Below are positions 7,260-17,163 of a DNA stretch of 51,282 bases, in pieces. This DNA is from Treponema sp. (lineage in GTDB: Bacteria; Spirochaetota; Spirochaetia; Treponematales; Breznakiellaceae): contig JAISAQ010000044.1 in NCBI GenBank assembly GCA_031266775.1, positions 1-51,282 of the forward strand, in the 5' to 3' direction. The notes beneath the pieces are model-generated. The model saw nothing but the letters and a program-made list of their open reading frames with translations. It was not told the DNA's origin and did no database searches. Made by a program: the position numbers and the translations under genes. The first letter of the stretch is position 1. Each line of letters begins with the position of its first letter.

Positions 7260-7868
7260 ATGCGGCTGGTATGTCTTGACCTGGAAGGGGTGCTTGTTCC
7301 GGAAATATGGATTGCCTTTTCCGAAGCGACAGGCATAGCCGAATTCTCCCGTACTACAAGGGACGAGCCCGATTACGACAGGCTCATGCGTTTCAGGCTG
7401 GAGCTGCTGGAAAAGCACGCCCTCCGCCTTCCGGACATTCAAAAGACAATAGCGGGCATGGAACCGCTGCCGGGAGCCGCGGAATTTACCCGCTCCGTGC
7501 GCGAAAAAACGCAGCTTGTTGTCCTTTCGGATACCTACGAGGAATTCGCGATGCCGCTTATGGCAAAGCTCTCCTACCCTTCCCTTTTCTGTAACAGCCT
7601 TCTTGCCGCCCCGGACGGAAAGATCACGGGCTACAGGCTCAGGCAGAAAAACGGCAAGATGGAAGCGGTAAAGGCGTTCAAATCCCTTAACATACAGGTC
7701 TTTGCCTCAGGCGATTCCTTTAACGATCTTGCGATGATAGGCGAAGCGGATTCCGGCTGCCTTTTTCGCGCGCCGGAAAAAATACGTCTTGAAAACCCCG
7801 GGATTCCTTCCGTGAAAAGCTACGCTGAACTTCTTGGGGAAATAGACAAATTCCTTACGGCGCCCTAA
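7260..7868 (+). CDS. thrH: Phosphoserine phosphatase / homoserine phosphotransferase (ThrH)
   Basis: 202 residues from the ATG at 7260 (MRLVCLDLEGVLVPEIWIAF); the upstream extension has no family match. DLEGVLVPE replaces the usual DxDxT nucleophile loop and is typical of ThrH. LSDTYEEF is motif II, K in QKNGKMEAV is motif III and GDSFNDLAMI is motif IV. ThrH dephosphorylates phosphoserine and can pass the phosphate to homoserine. It is convergent with era. No obvious ribosome site precedes the ATG. Confidence 0.88.
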   Translation: MRLVCLDLEGVLVPEIWIAFSEATGIAEFSRTTRDEPDYDRLMRFRLELLEKHALRLPDIQKTIAGMEPLPGAAEFTRSVREKTQLVVLSDTYEEFAMPLMAKLSYPSLFCNSLLAAPDGKITGYRLRQKNGKMEAVKAFKSLNIQVFASGDSFNDLAMIGEADSGCLFRAPEKIRLENPGIPSVKSYAELLGEIDKFLTAP

Positions 7869-7894
7869 AGAACCGCGCGGCGCACAAAGGGGAA

Positions 7895-8809
7895 TCATCT
7901 TTCAAGGATACGCTTAAGGACGGCGTCGCTGTGCCGCCAGTCGCGGGATGTTTTTACGCGGATGTCAAGATCGGTTTTCCATTCGAATATGCGCGCAAGA
8001 TCCTTTTCCGCCGCAAGGCGGACGGCCCTGACAAGCTCCCCGCCCTTTCCGACAACCATGCCCTTCTGCGATTCCCTTTCAACCATGATAAAGACCCGCG
8101 CCCACAGCCGCTTTCCCCCGTCGCGCAGTTCGGCGTCGGCCACATCGACGTAGATGGAATGGGGCAGCTCTTCGCGGAGGCGGAGCATCGCCTTTTCACG
8201 GACAATTTCCGCAATGCGGAAACGGACTTCCTGATCGGTGTAAACGTCTTCGGGATAAAAGAGATCGCCCGGTGATGCCATTGAAAAAAGGGAGGAAAGA
8301 AGGGCGGGAATCCCCTGGTTTTTAAGGGCCGATACGGCAAAGATACGCTCTGGCGGAAGGAGGGGGATCTTTTCCGCCAGAAAAGCACCGGCCCTTCCGG
8401 GATCCGCGCCCGGCGCGTCTATCTTGTTTACCGCCGCCGCAAGCTTTTCCCCGGACCCCGAAAGGCCGGCGAGCAGGGCGGCCGTCTCCTCCTCTTCGCT
8501 TCCCGGCGGGCGGGAGGCGTCAAGAATGTAGAGGACAAGATCCGATTCGGCAATGGACCTGTTGGACACTTCCATGAGCTTCCGGTTGAATTTTTTTTCG
8601 GAGGAGTGGCGGCCGGGAGTATCGACAAACACAAGCTGGCCTTCGTCCGAGTTAAAGATCCCCCGCACGGCCCTGCGCGTAGTCTGGGGCACGGGGCTTA
8701 CAATGGCAACCTTGCCGCCGCAGATCCTGTTTACCAGGGTGGATTTTCCCACGGAAGGGCGGCCCACCACCGCCACAAAGGCCGCCTTTTTTTTATTGTC
8801 CTGCTCCAT
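7895..8809 (-). CDS. era: GTPase Era, 30S ribosome assembly
   Basis: 304 residues, the normal Era length. G-domain motifs: GRPSVGKST (G1), VFVDTPGRHS (G3) and NKID (G4). The C-terminal KH domain has the core VVGKGGELVRAVRLAAEK, which binds the 3' end of 16S rRNA. It acts in late small-subunit maturation. The start lies only 6 bp after the stop of the giant surface-protein gene and the ribosome site is weak, so it is probably read from that transcript or from a promoter inside it. Confidence 0.95.
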   Translation of the reverse strand: MEQDNKKKAAFVAVVGRPSVGKSTLVNRICGGKVAIVSPVPQTTRRAVRGIFNSDEGQLVFVDTPGRHSSEKKFNRKLMEVSNRSIAESDLVLYILDASRPPGSEEEETAALLAGLSGSGEKLAAAVNKIDAPGADPGRAGAFLAEKIPLLPPERIFAVSALKNQGIPALLSSLFSMASPGDLFYPEDVYTDQEVRFRIAEIVREKAMLRLREELPHSIYVDVADAELRDGGKRLWARVFIMVERESQKGMVVGKGGELVRAVRLAAEKDLARIFEWKTDLDIRVKTSRDWRHSDAVLKRILER

Positions 8810-8815
8810 CGGGAA

Positions 8816-11800
8816 TTATTTCACCACCATGATTTTCCGTATTTCGTCTATGTCCGGCCCCACCACGCGGACAAAGTACATGCCCCGGGCCACAGGCCGC
8901 TGCCCGTTGTTCTTCCCGTCCCAGACATCTATCCATTCGCCTTGGGGCCGCGAACCCCGGAAGAGAACCTTGATCATGTTCCCGTCCAGGGTAAAGACCT
9001 GAACCGTTACCCTGCCGCCGTTTACAAGGTGGTAACGTATGAAAACCTTTTCGCCCTTTGTGGGATTTATGACGTTGTTAAGAATGGTGACGCCTCCCCG
9101 CTGAAGGCGGACATTGTGAACGTCGTAGCTCCAGGGCCGTATTTTACGGTACCAGTTGGAAGGAACCTCGCCGGGCATCGCGTCAAGGCGGACGGCGAAG
9201 AGATCCTGCGGGGCTCCGCTTAGGCGCAAAACGAAATCGAAACGGGAAACGCTTTCGTATCCGGGCAGATCCTTGTCGATAAAGAAGTTGTACAAAAGCC
9301 CGGACGATCCCGTCTTGCCGGCCGAAGGGCTCGCGTAATAATCGGGAACCAGATTGACAAAGCCCGCAGGATACGGCCTTGTAAAATCGCCGGGCAGCCA
9401 GAGGCCCCCGCTGCCCTTTCCGTTGGTGTTGTTTTCCGGGGGATACCTCTGCCAGAGCGGCACGTTGCTCCCGTATTTCAGTTCCACGTCCGCCGGACCC
9501 ATCGCGGCGGCGAGAGCCCCGCTCATCCGCACCTGAATTTCGGCGTTCCTGTCTTCCAGCGCTTTTTTTCCGCTGAAATCCCAGATGATGCCGGTGTCGG
9601 TATCCTGCTGCCCCCAGAATTCACCGCCGGCCGGCAGCGGGTTCGCCGGAGGGTAATACCTTGCCCAGACCGGCCAGACAAAGTAACGGTCCGAATTCGA
9701 GCCCGAAGGAGTCACGGACACAAGGGCGTCCGAAACCCGGTGAACATAGGGATTGTCTTTAAGGGGATCACCTGTGAAGTTGTAAATCGCCGGATCGTAT
9801 ATCAGGCTATTGGGAGGATACATCACAGCAGGAGGCACAGCAGGCGGCACCTGTACATAGGACTGAAATGCGTAGGCCCCTGAACCGCCTGTGGCGTCGT
9901 CGTACCCGTACGTTTGAGGGTACTTGGGTACGGGATAGAGGTAGTAATAGGGGTCGCCGGTGGCGGGGTCTTTTAAATTCACCGCCGCAACGGCCCTGTC
10001 GGCGATTGGATTATCAACAAGCGTAAATGTCCTTGTCCCGTCATACAGATCGGTAACTGCGTAGGGGGAGGCAAGCGAAATGATAAATTCGCTTTCCGAA
10101 CCGCCAACGTTCCGCAGAGGGGGAGAAAGGATTGGGGGCCCTGCCCCCGGAGAGTCGACGGATGCTGTCTGCACGCCCGTTACAGGCTCCGACATCTGGA
10201 AGAAGATCTCGTCATGGCCGGGAACGGCAAGGGCATAGTTGATCCGCGGCGGAACCGTGTCGGTTGTCCACCCCTCGTCGATGCCCGCGTTGCCTATGAG
10301 CGTTCTTCCCAAAAAAAGATCCCAGAGCGAGGTGTTCCTCGCAATCCTCCAGTGAAGAGAAAGGTGGCCGTCGGAATAGGGTTTTTCCTTGAGGAATACA
10401 TAGATGGAGTCCAGATCTGTTGAAGAAGATACCGGAACTTCCTCAACCCTGCGGTAACCCCCATAGCCCTTCGTGGTGTCAACTTCGTAGAAATTACCAA
10501 AGGCGTCGTGAATCTGATCCACCGCGAAACCGCCGAACGCGGCCGGTCCGTCCGTAACGTTAAAGGCCGCCTGAAGGCGGATACGGTCTATTCTGCCGTT
10601 ATGGTCCGAATCTTCGGTAAAACTGTAGATGAAGCTGTTGAGCACAAACCAGTCTACATTGAAATAGCTGTATGCCGGAGGATCTGGAAAGGGAAGCCCG
10701 GTTGGATTCGGATCAGGGTCGGTACTCGATGTGGCGTAGGGCTGCGCGTTAACATCCACGCCGCTTCCGCCCGGGATATTCTGGGGAACGGGTATTTTCC
10801 TCAGGGAAAAACTGTGATAAATAATAATGTTATCAATTACAAGCCTCGCGGGGGGCACAAGATTGAAAACCCAGAAAAAACCATCCGGCGCGGGAGGGGG
10901 CGGATACTGAAATGTTCCCGCGGCACTCTCCCTGTCAAGGGTAATGCGGCTGCTTGGGGTAACGGGCGCTATTATAAGCGCTCCGTATACACTGTGGGTG
11001 TGGTTGCCGGGCAGATGATTTGAAAACAGGAGCGTCGCGCTATTTTCCGCGCACTTCAGGTTATGCCACGTGGTATTTCCCCGTATCGTGTAGGTGTTTC
11101 CGGACAGGCTGGGACGGCCGAATTCTACCGTGCTGTTGTCTCTGTGAACAAATGTCCCGTCCGGAGATGTCTCCTGCGTCCAGCCGCCCAGCGCCCGTAT
11201 GCCAACGTGAACGGAAGAATTTCCGGCGATAAGGGAGTGACCCGCCTCAATAGTCACATCCCCGCCGAAGACAATATCGTCGTTCTCATTAACGGCATCC
11301 CCTAAAATGGTTGTATTACCGGCGGCGTTAAATTTCCCTATGGGCTGATTTGCCTCAAGGTTTCCCGCGCCGGTCATCCGCAGGGTAAAGTCCGTCAACA
11401 TTCCCGAAAGCGTAACGGGGGTAGTAAGAGTGTTAACATCACCCATCATGTTGGGGAAAGCGGTTGGAAGCACTTCCCCGTCTATAAACACATTCCCCGA
11501 TACTTCCATGATTGAAGGCCCGCCCGTAAAATCAAGCGTAAACTTCTGACCGGCGGAAACACCCGCGAGGTTCACATTGCCCGCAAAATACCCCTGTGTG
11601 TCAAGTTTCAGCGTCCCGTAGAATCCGAAAAATCCGTTAGTCCAGCCTGCGGGAATAGACCCCGAAGTCCCCATACGCCAGACGGCGGAAGAGGCGGAAG
11701 TATTTATCCGCGCGGAATTCACCAGAGTCATGGGAGACCCGCTTCCTGTAAGGGTTAAGGTCCTGCCATCGTCCTGGACTACGGTATTGCTCGCGGCAAC

Positions 11801-14800
11801 ACTTACCGTGCTCCCCGCCGTGACGGCAATGTCGTCCAGCGTACTCGAAGCGCCCTGGCTCAACGTCATGACCCCGCCGTTGCTCTCGAGGATAAGGGGA
11901 TACGTGCCCCCGGACTCACCCTTCGCAAGGGTAAGAGAGCCGTTTGAAGGAGGCGTACTGAACGTAACGCCCGCCGCCAGTGTTACGGTGTTCGCAAAGC
12001 TGATGACCGCGTTCGCCGGTGTCCCGCTTGTGGCGCTGATATTCGCCGCGATACTGACGGGACCTGAGGCGTCGGTCTGGCTGAAAATGCCCCCCGCGGT
12101 GATAGCGGCCCCGGCGCTGACGGTAAAGGTCCCGGCGTTGTTAATTGTAATGGCCCCGGCGGTAAAAGCGGCATTAGCCGCCAGCGTTATGCCGTTTGCC
12201 GTTACAACCACAGCCCCAAGCGCCGCACCGCTTCCCACCGTACCGTTAAAGATTACGTTCCCTGCACCGGCGGTAACGGTAAGGGGCCACGCAGAAGTGG
12301 TCCTTGTCACCGGGCCCAGCGTGATGTTGCCGCCGGTACCCGCGTCTGTTGAGAGCGTTGTATTTGCCGCGAGAACCACGTTGCGCACGGGAGACACGTT
12401 CCCCAGCATCATGGGGGTATCGGCAGTGTTCACCGCCCCGCTTACCGTCACGTTTGAGGGGACCGTTGCCGTGACGCCTCCTGTAAAGGTTATGGCAGCC
12501 GCTCCGTTAAGCGTGAGCGTCCCGGTGTTGTTAAACGTTACCGCGTTTGTTATGGTTACAGGTCCCGCCAGCGTAATATTATGGTTCTGCGCCACCGTGA
12601 CAAGGCTGTCTGCGGAAAGCCCGCCGTTAAAGGCAACAGCTCCTGTTGAACCTGGGTTGTTGTCATGAAGGTTTACCGTCCCCAAACCTGTGGCCGCCCC
12701 CGTTACCGTTATCGTACCGGCGCGGGAAAAAAGGGTTAAATTATGGGTGTTCCCGGTTATGGTGTTACCGAATGTTATCCCGGCCGCCGGGGCCGCCGGT
12801 GTTACCGTTACGGTAACATCGTTGCCCAGATCGACGGGGCTTGCCGCGGCATAGACCCCCGCCCCCAGCGCGATACTCACCGGGCCGGAATCCCCCAGCG
12901 TTATAGGCCCCGTACCCGCGTCCATGGTAAGGTTTTTATTGACGGACGTATAATTGTTGTGCAAGGTTATGGCGTTTGTGCTTTGAAGTACCAGATTATA
13001 GTTAATCGAATACGAGCCGGGAATGGCCGAATCCGTTGCCACATGAATGTGATGGTTTCCTCCCGCTATACGGACGCCTGGGGCAGTACCCGGAAGAACA
13101 AAATTCGGATGATACCATACGGCGCGCCCTGCAAAATTTGAATCACCGAATTCAATATCGCCCGAGGGATTCCGCGGCCCTAAAATAAATTCGCGGGCGG
13201 CGTTCACCGTCATGCCGTTAAGCGTCATCGTATCAACCATGAATTCAATGTCGTTGTCCGTACCGCTTGCCGCAAGGGTCATACCGGATATTCCGTTTAT
13301 GATATTGGCGGTCACCTGTATTTTGGAGCCGGGCGAAGCCTGCGATGTATTCACACTGTTGTTAAAGTTAACTGTGCCGGCCGTTACGGTGAGGGAGGAA
13401 AGCGGCGTACCGCCTCCCACCAGGCCGTTAAAGATAACGGAATCCGCGGCGTTAACGGTAAGGGCTTGCGCGTTTGTCACCGTGCCCAGCGTGATGTCCC
13501 CGCTTGATGTGGTTGAAAGCACGGACGTTCCGGCCAGCGTTACACTTCCAAGGCTCAGGTTGCCGCCGTCGACAGTGATATTCCCGTTCAGATTCACCAC
13601 CAGAGAGGCGGGCACGGAAAAAATGCTGTTTATGGTAAGCGCGCCGGTAAAGGTAACAGGCCCTGTTGCGCCCGTTACATCAAGAGCGGGAAGCGTGGTT
13701 GCCGTCCCCGACGCTACGGTCTGCCCCGTCCCGTTCAGCGTCAGCGTTCCCAATCCGTCATAACCGCCCGCGCCGGCGCTGTTGCTGAAGTTTCCCCCAA
13801 CAAGCGTGACGTTGTTCGCGGCGGTTGTAGTCAGCGAACCCGAGGTGATCGTCAGACCACTTGCAAGCCTAAGGGGCGAGCCAAGCGCTACGGCGCCTGT
13901 TACCTCAAGACTCCCCAAAACCGGCGCTTGTATCCCGGTATTGACGGTAAGGATTCCGCCCGACATCACAAGGGAGCATAAATTGGGAGCGGTGAAATTT
14001 GCCAATAGCACCGATCCCATATCTACATTACCCGACGCGGCGATGACCGCGCCTCCCGTGGCGTCAAGGTATGCCATCGCCGTAAAAGCAGCGCAGTTAA
14101 CGCTGCCGCCGTTGAATACAATCAGGGTGTTGCAGATAACAGTTGTTCCCCCCGCAACGCCTGCCGTATGGCCATTTAAATCAAGCGTTCCGGGAACCTC
14201 AAGATATGAGGAAACATGTAAATCATCATCAAGCTGAACCGCCCCCCCCGCGTTGGAAACGCTTACGCTTGTAATCGAAACGCCGTTTGTATGCACCGTC
14301 GACGAGCTGCCGGTTAGCTCAAGAGAATCGAAGTTAGTGACATTCCCGGAAGCGGTCTGGATATCCAGATTCCCGTCAATATGAACATTGACGCTGTTCA
14401 TATCCATAATAGCGCCTGATTGAATGGTTAAATCCCCAAAATATATGTCCGCCCCGGCAAGAGTAGGCCAAAAAGTCATCCCCGTAGGAATGATCACATC
14501 GTCGGGAGTACCTGAAACCGATCCGGGGCCACCCGGCGGAATTGTGGCGCCTCCCCAGTTGGCGGAACTGGTCCAGTCGCCATCGCCGTTTCCCCCGTTC
14601 CATGTGTACGAGGCCCCGAAAACCGAAAAGGCGCACGCGAGCATGACGGCGGCCATGACGCGCCGGGGGGCCGGGCCGGACGGACGCCGGCGTCTGCTTT
14701 CCAGGGGCGGCGAAATTGTCAAAAGGGAATGCCGGCGTTGAAAAAGGCAAGCGCCGTTCCCCCGGCCGCTCCGTATTGTTCGTATATTCCGCATGTTCTG

Positions 14801-14815
14801 TATATAGTATAACAT
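8816..14815 (-). CDS. Giant secreted beta-strand-repeat surface protein with FlgD-like C-terminal domain
   Basis: About 2000 residues. The N-terminal hydrophobic signal segment AAVMLACAFSVFGA is followed by YTWNGGNGDGDWTSSANW, typical of autotransporter-associated beta-strand proteins. The next ~1000 residues are repeats of short G/T/N/V-rich strands (patterns such as LTLNG, ITFTG, VTVTA), predicted to fold as a beta-helix. The last ~75 residues (HLVNGGRVTVQVFTLDGNM through MYFVRVV) resemble FlgD-type Ig domains that cap secreted proteins. No C-terminal barrel is evident. The start is uncertain. The ATG at 14815 has a close GGAG and gives a long positively charged n-region like extended signal peptides; an ATG at 14656 starts directly at the hydrophobic core but lacks a ribosome site. 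Probable adhesin or surface layer; substrate unknown. Confidence 0.8.
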   Translation of the reverse strand: MLYYIQNMRNIRTIRSGRGNGACLFQRRHSLLTISPPLESRRRRPSGPAPRRVMAAVMLACAFSVFGASYTWNGGNGDGDWTSSANWGGATIPPGGPGSVSGTPDDVIIPTGMTFWPTLAGADIYFGDLTIQSGAIMDMNSVNVHIDGNLDIQTASGNVTNFDSLELTGSSSTVHTNGVSITSVSVSNAGGAVQLDDDLHVSSYLEVPGTLDLNGHTAGVAGGTTVICNTLIVFNGGSVNCAAFTAMAYLDATGGAVIAASGNVDMGSVLLANFTAPNLCSLVMSGGILTVNTGIQAPVLGSLEVTGAVALGSPLRLASGLTITSGSLTTTAANNVTLVGGNFSNSAGAGGYDGLGTLTLNGTGQTVASGTATTLPALDVTGATGPVTFTGALTINSIFSVPASLVVNLNGNITVDGGNLSLGSVTLAGTSVLSTTSSGDITLGTVTNAQALTVNAADSVIFNGLVGGGTPLSSLTVTAGTVNFNNSVNTSQASPGSKIQVTANIINGISGMTLAASGTDNDIEFMVDTMTLNGMTVNAAREFILGPRNPSGDIEFGDSNFAGRAVWYHPNFVLPGTAPGVRIAGGNHHIHVATDSAIPGSYSINYNLVLQSTNAITLHNNYTSVNKNLTMDAGTGPITLGDSGPVSIALGAGVYAAASPVDLGNDVTVTVTPAAPAAGITFGNTITGNTHNLTLFSRAGTITVTGAATGLGTVNLHDNNPGSTGAVAFNGGLSADSLVTVAQNHNITLAGPVTITNAVTFNNTGTLTLNGAAAITFTGGVTATVPSNVTVSGAVNTADTPMMLGNVSPVRNVVLAANTTLSTDAGTGGNITLGPVTRTTSAWPLTVTAGAGNVIFNGTVGSGAALGAVVVTANGITLAANAAFTAGAITINNAGTFTVSAGAAITAGGIFSQTDASGPVSIAANISATSGTPANAVISFANTVTLAAGVTFSTPPSNGSLTLAKGESGGTYPLILESNGGVMTLSQGASSTLDDIAVTAGSTVSVAASNTVVQDDGRTLTLTGSGSPMTLVNSARINTSASSAVWRMGTSGSIPAGWTNGFFGFYGTLKLDTQGYFAGNVNLAGVSAGQKFTLDFTGGPSIMEVSGNVFIDGEVLPTAFPNMMGDVNTLTTPVTLSGMLTDFTLRMTGAGNLEANQPIGKFNAAGNTTILGDAVNENDDIVFGGDVTIEAGHSLIAGNSSVHVGIRALGGWTQETSPDGTFVHRDNSTVEFGRPSLSGNTYTIRGNTTWHNLKCAENSATLLFSNHLPGNHTHSVYGALIIAPVTPSSRITLDRESAAGTFQYPPPPAPDGFFWVFNLVPPARLVIDNIIIYHSFSLRKIPVPQNIPGGSGVDVNAQPYATSSTDPDPNPTGLPFPDPPAYSYFNVDWFVLNSFIYSFTEDSDHNGRIDRIRLQAAFNVTDGPAAFGGFAVDQIHDAFGNFYEVDTTKGYGGYRRVEEVPVSSSTDLDSIYVFLKEKPYSDGHLSLHWRIARNTSLWDLFLGRTLIGNAGIDEGWTTDTVPPRINYALAVPGHDEIFFQMSEPVTGVQTASVDSPGAGPPILSPPLRNVGGSESEFIISLASPYAVTDLYDGTRTFTLVDNPIADRAVAAVNLKDPATGDPYYYLYPVPKYPQTYGYDDATGGSGAYAFQSYVQVPPAVPPAVMYPPNSLIYDPAIYNFTGDPLKDNPYVHRVSDALVSVTPSGSNSDRYFVWPVWARYYPPANPLPAGGEFWGQQDTDTGIIWDFSGKKALEDRNAEIQVRMSGALAAAMGPADVELKYGSNVPLWQRYPPENNTNGKGSGGLWLPGDFTRPYPAGFVNLVPDYYASPSAGKTGSSGLLYNFFIDKDLPGYESVSRFDFVLRLSGAPQDLFAVRLDAMPGEVPSNWYRKIRPWSYDVHNVRLQRGGVTILNNVINPTKGEKVFIRYHLVNGGRVTVQVFTLDGNMIKVLFRGSRPQGEWIDVWDGKNNGQRPVARGMYFVRVVGPDIDEIRKIMVVK

Positions 14816-14872
14816 TTTCTCCAAAAAAATCCCCGGTTCCCTTGTTTATCGGCGTTTTTTAGGGGCGGGGCA

Positions 14873-14903
14873 AGAAGCCGAACAAGTTCCTTTTTCGGCT
14901 TCT
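14873..14903. other. Hairpin between the chemoreceptor and giant-protein genes
   Basis: A perfect 10-bp inverted repeat AGAAGCCGAA/TTCGGCTTCT with an 11-nt loop. No clean T-tract follows on either strand, so it could be a weak terminator for the hydrogenase/chemoreceptor transcript or an mRNA stabiliser. Confidence 0.4.
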
Positions 14904-14961
14904 GCGGCTTCGCGGTAAATTTTTTCTTCAAAACATGCCGTTCCAGGGGGAATTGCGGCGC

Positions 14962-17076
14962 TCAAAACGAGGAGGCGGAGACCCCGGTTTCCGACATGGA
15001 TTTAAGGGAATTGATGTCTTTTACAACCGCCTCGCCCGACGACAGAAGGGCGGCGGAGGCGTCCCTTATTTTTGTGACAAGGGCGTTTATTTCGCCAAGG
15101 GAATCGAGCACCTGGCTGCTTCCGGCGTTCTGGGTGTCCATGGCCTCTTTTATCCGCAGTTCCTCGTTTTTTACGGCGTCAATAAGGGAAGCCATTCTGT
15201 CGAACTGTTCACGGGCATGATCGGAAGATTCCCTTGAATTGATAATAAGTTCCTTTATCTTTTTCAGATTATTCGATATTTCAACGGCCTGGCGGCCGGA
15301 ATTGTCGGCAAGTTTCCGTATTTCCCCGGCCACTACCGCAAAACCCCTGCCCACGGCCTCGCCCGCGTGGGCGGCCTCAATGGCCGCGTTCATGCCCAGA
15401 ATGCTGGTTTCATCGGCAATGCTGCCTATTGTCCCGCAGGCCTCTATAAGGGCCTCCGACTGATCGGAAACTTCGGCTATCAGCTGCCCTATTTTGTGCA
15501 TGCGGTCCTTGCCTTCCGCCGAGGACGCGTTGAGTTTCAACACCGTTTCGGCATTGTGCTCCAGGGTCGTATGAATGGACCTTGTGGTGTCCACCATCCG
15601 CTCTATTCCCCGCGACGAACGCGAAACGCAGTCGGCGGTTTCCCCTATCTGCCCCGAAAGGGATTTAAGGCCGTCTATGCTCTTGAACATTTCCTCGAGG
15701 GTGTGATCATACACCTGGTTAAGCATTTTCTTTGTGTGCTCTTCGGTTTTAATGGTCTTTTCAATTTCCACGTAGTACCGGCAGTTTTGAGGCTTGTTAA
15801 GCCCGTTGATAATGGCGACGGCCATTTGTTCGCAGCTCTTGTACCCGCACGCCCCGCAGTTAAGAATATCCTGCTTTGACTTCTTGTGCATTTTGACAAA
15901 AGCCGCGTCAATTTCGCTGTTCTGTGGAGCCTTGACCATCTTTTTGAATACAGCCGACCTGTCCGTATAGGAACGGGTATACAGTCCTTCTTCCCAGTAG
16001 GAATCAAGGAGTTTTTCGAGCTTGTTCCGGGCAAAGATCTTCTTCCACAGGGTATCGGGCTGGTATTTTTTCCGCATCTCAAGATGCCGCCGTTCTACAA
16101 GGTACTCCACGTCGTCAAGGTGTTTCCCCCGGTTCCCCGTGCCGGGGCCGCCGTTGCAGCCCATGGAACAGTTAAGGCAGTCTATAAGCTGGTAAACAGG
16201 GGCGCTGCCCTTTCTTATGGCGTCGGCAAGAAAGGCGAAATAATGGTACACGTCCGGGGAGCCTTCTATTTTGCGGGTATGGCTGTTGATGTCATTGTCG
16301 TAGCGCTGAACGGTCCGCATAAGCCCGCCGGGGCTTGAAAACAGCACCGCCCGTTCGGCGGGGGGATTATCGTAATCGGCCTCGGGGTATTTGGAAAGGG
16401 GGCCGCCCCCGTTTTCAAGGTGTTTCTGTATCGAGGTAAAGGCCACATTGTAATCCCCCAGGCCCACGGCGTCAAATTCCCGCTTTTTGGAAAAACAGGG
16501 GCTTATGGCGGCTATGCGGTGGTTTTTATACTGCGGATAATAGCGCTTTATCATCTTCATGATGTGCATCATGGGGCTGTCCGCCGGGGCAAGGTAGGGA
16601 ATAAGCTCCGGCCGGTACATTTCAATAAAGGCAACCAGCGTGGGGCAGGGCTGGGCTATAACCGTGGGGGGGTTCTTCTTTTTCATGTAATGAACATAGG
16701 ACTTGATGGTAAGTTCCGCCCCGAAACTTACGTCAAAGACGGCCTTGACCCCAAGGGATTTAAGGAACCCGTTTATGTTAAGGTAAGCGCCCTCAAAACT
16801 CGCGGCAACGGCGGGCGCCACAATGGCAATGATATCCTTTCCCTTTTTAAGATCGGCCATAAAGACGTCAAAATCGTCAATGCCGACGCGGGCGCCGTGC
16901 GTACAGGCGGAGATGCATTCCCCGCAGCCTATGCACAGATCCGGGTGATGATCGACAATGTCCCCCGAACCGTTATTGCACATCTTGGCGGGGCACACCA
17001 TGATACAGCGGTGGCAATTAACGCATTTGTCTTCGATAACTTTGATAACCGGACGCAAAGAACCAGTTTCCGCCAT
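14962..17076 (-). CDS. [FeFe]-hydrogenase-like H2 sensor fused to a chemoreceptor signalling domain
   Basis: 704 residues from the ATG at 17076, chosen for the GGGAGG 7 nt upstream. Residues ~15-60 hold two [4Fe-4S] ferredoxin motifs ([12 protein letters not shown] and [11 protein letters not shown]). Residues ~75-330 are an H-cluster domain with degenerate loops: QPCPTL replaces the usual TSCCP, while [10 protein letters not shown] and [13 protein letters not shown] keep the cluster-binding cysteines. Residues ~404-432 are a further Fe-S module (CGACGYKSC ... C). The rest is a long helical methyl-accepting domain with a tip near [16 protein letters not shown] and [11 protein letters not shown]. 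No transmembrane segment is seen, so it is cytosolic. Loss of the proton-relay Cys next to the first ligand Cys fits a sensory rather than catalytic hydrogenase. Role inferred: redox or H2 chemotaxis. Confidence 0.9.
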   Translation of the reverse strand: MAETGSLRPVIKVIEDKCVNCHRCIMVCPAKMCNNGSGDIVDHHPDLCIGCGECISACTHGARVGIDDFDVFMADLKKGKDIIAIVAPAVAASFEGAYLNINGFLKSLGVKAVFDVSFGAELTIKSYVHYMKKKNPPTVIAQPCPTLVAFIEMYRPELIPYLAPADSPMMHIMKMIKRYYPQYKNHRIAAISPCFSKKREFDAVGLGDYNVAFTSIQKHLENGGGPLSKYPEADYDNPPAERAVLFSSPGGLMRTVQRYDNDINSHTRKIEGSPDVYHYFAFLADAIRKGSAPVYQLIDCLNCSMGCNGGPGTGNRGKHLDDVEYLVERRHLEMRKKYQPDTLWKKIFARNKLEKLLDSYWEEGLYTRSYTDRSAVFKKMVKAPQNSEIDAAFVKMHKKSKQDILNCGACGYKSCEQMAVAIINGLNKPQNCRYYVEIEKTIKTEEHTKKMLNQVYDHTLEEMFKSIDGLKSLSGQIGETADCVSRSSRGIERMVDTTRSIHTTLEHNAETVLKLNASSAEGKDRMHKIGQLIAEVSDQSEALIEACGTIGSIADETSILGMNAAIEAAHAGEAVGRGFAVVAGEIRKLADNSGRQAVEISNNLKKIKELIINSRESSDHAREQFDRMASLIDAVKNEELRIKEAMDTQNAGSSQVLDSLGEINALVTKIRDASAALLSSGEAVVKDINSLKSMSETGVSASSF

Positions 17077-17163
17077 TTTGTACCTCCCTCTGGCGCCTCC
17101 GCCTGAAAAAGGCATTCCCGGCGCTTTTACCCTTTATGGAATTGTACCACAGCGCCGGACGCC

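Noticed and set aside
11730..14237. Several Ala/Val/Pro-rich plus-strand frames
   Set aside because: Antisense to the repetitive giant protein gene; composition follows from its Gly/Thr/Asn-rich strands.
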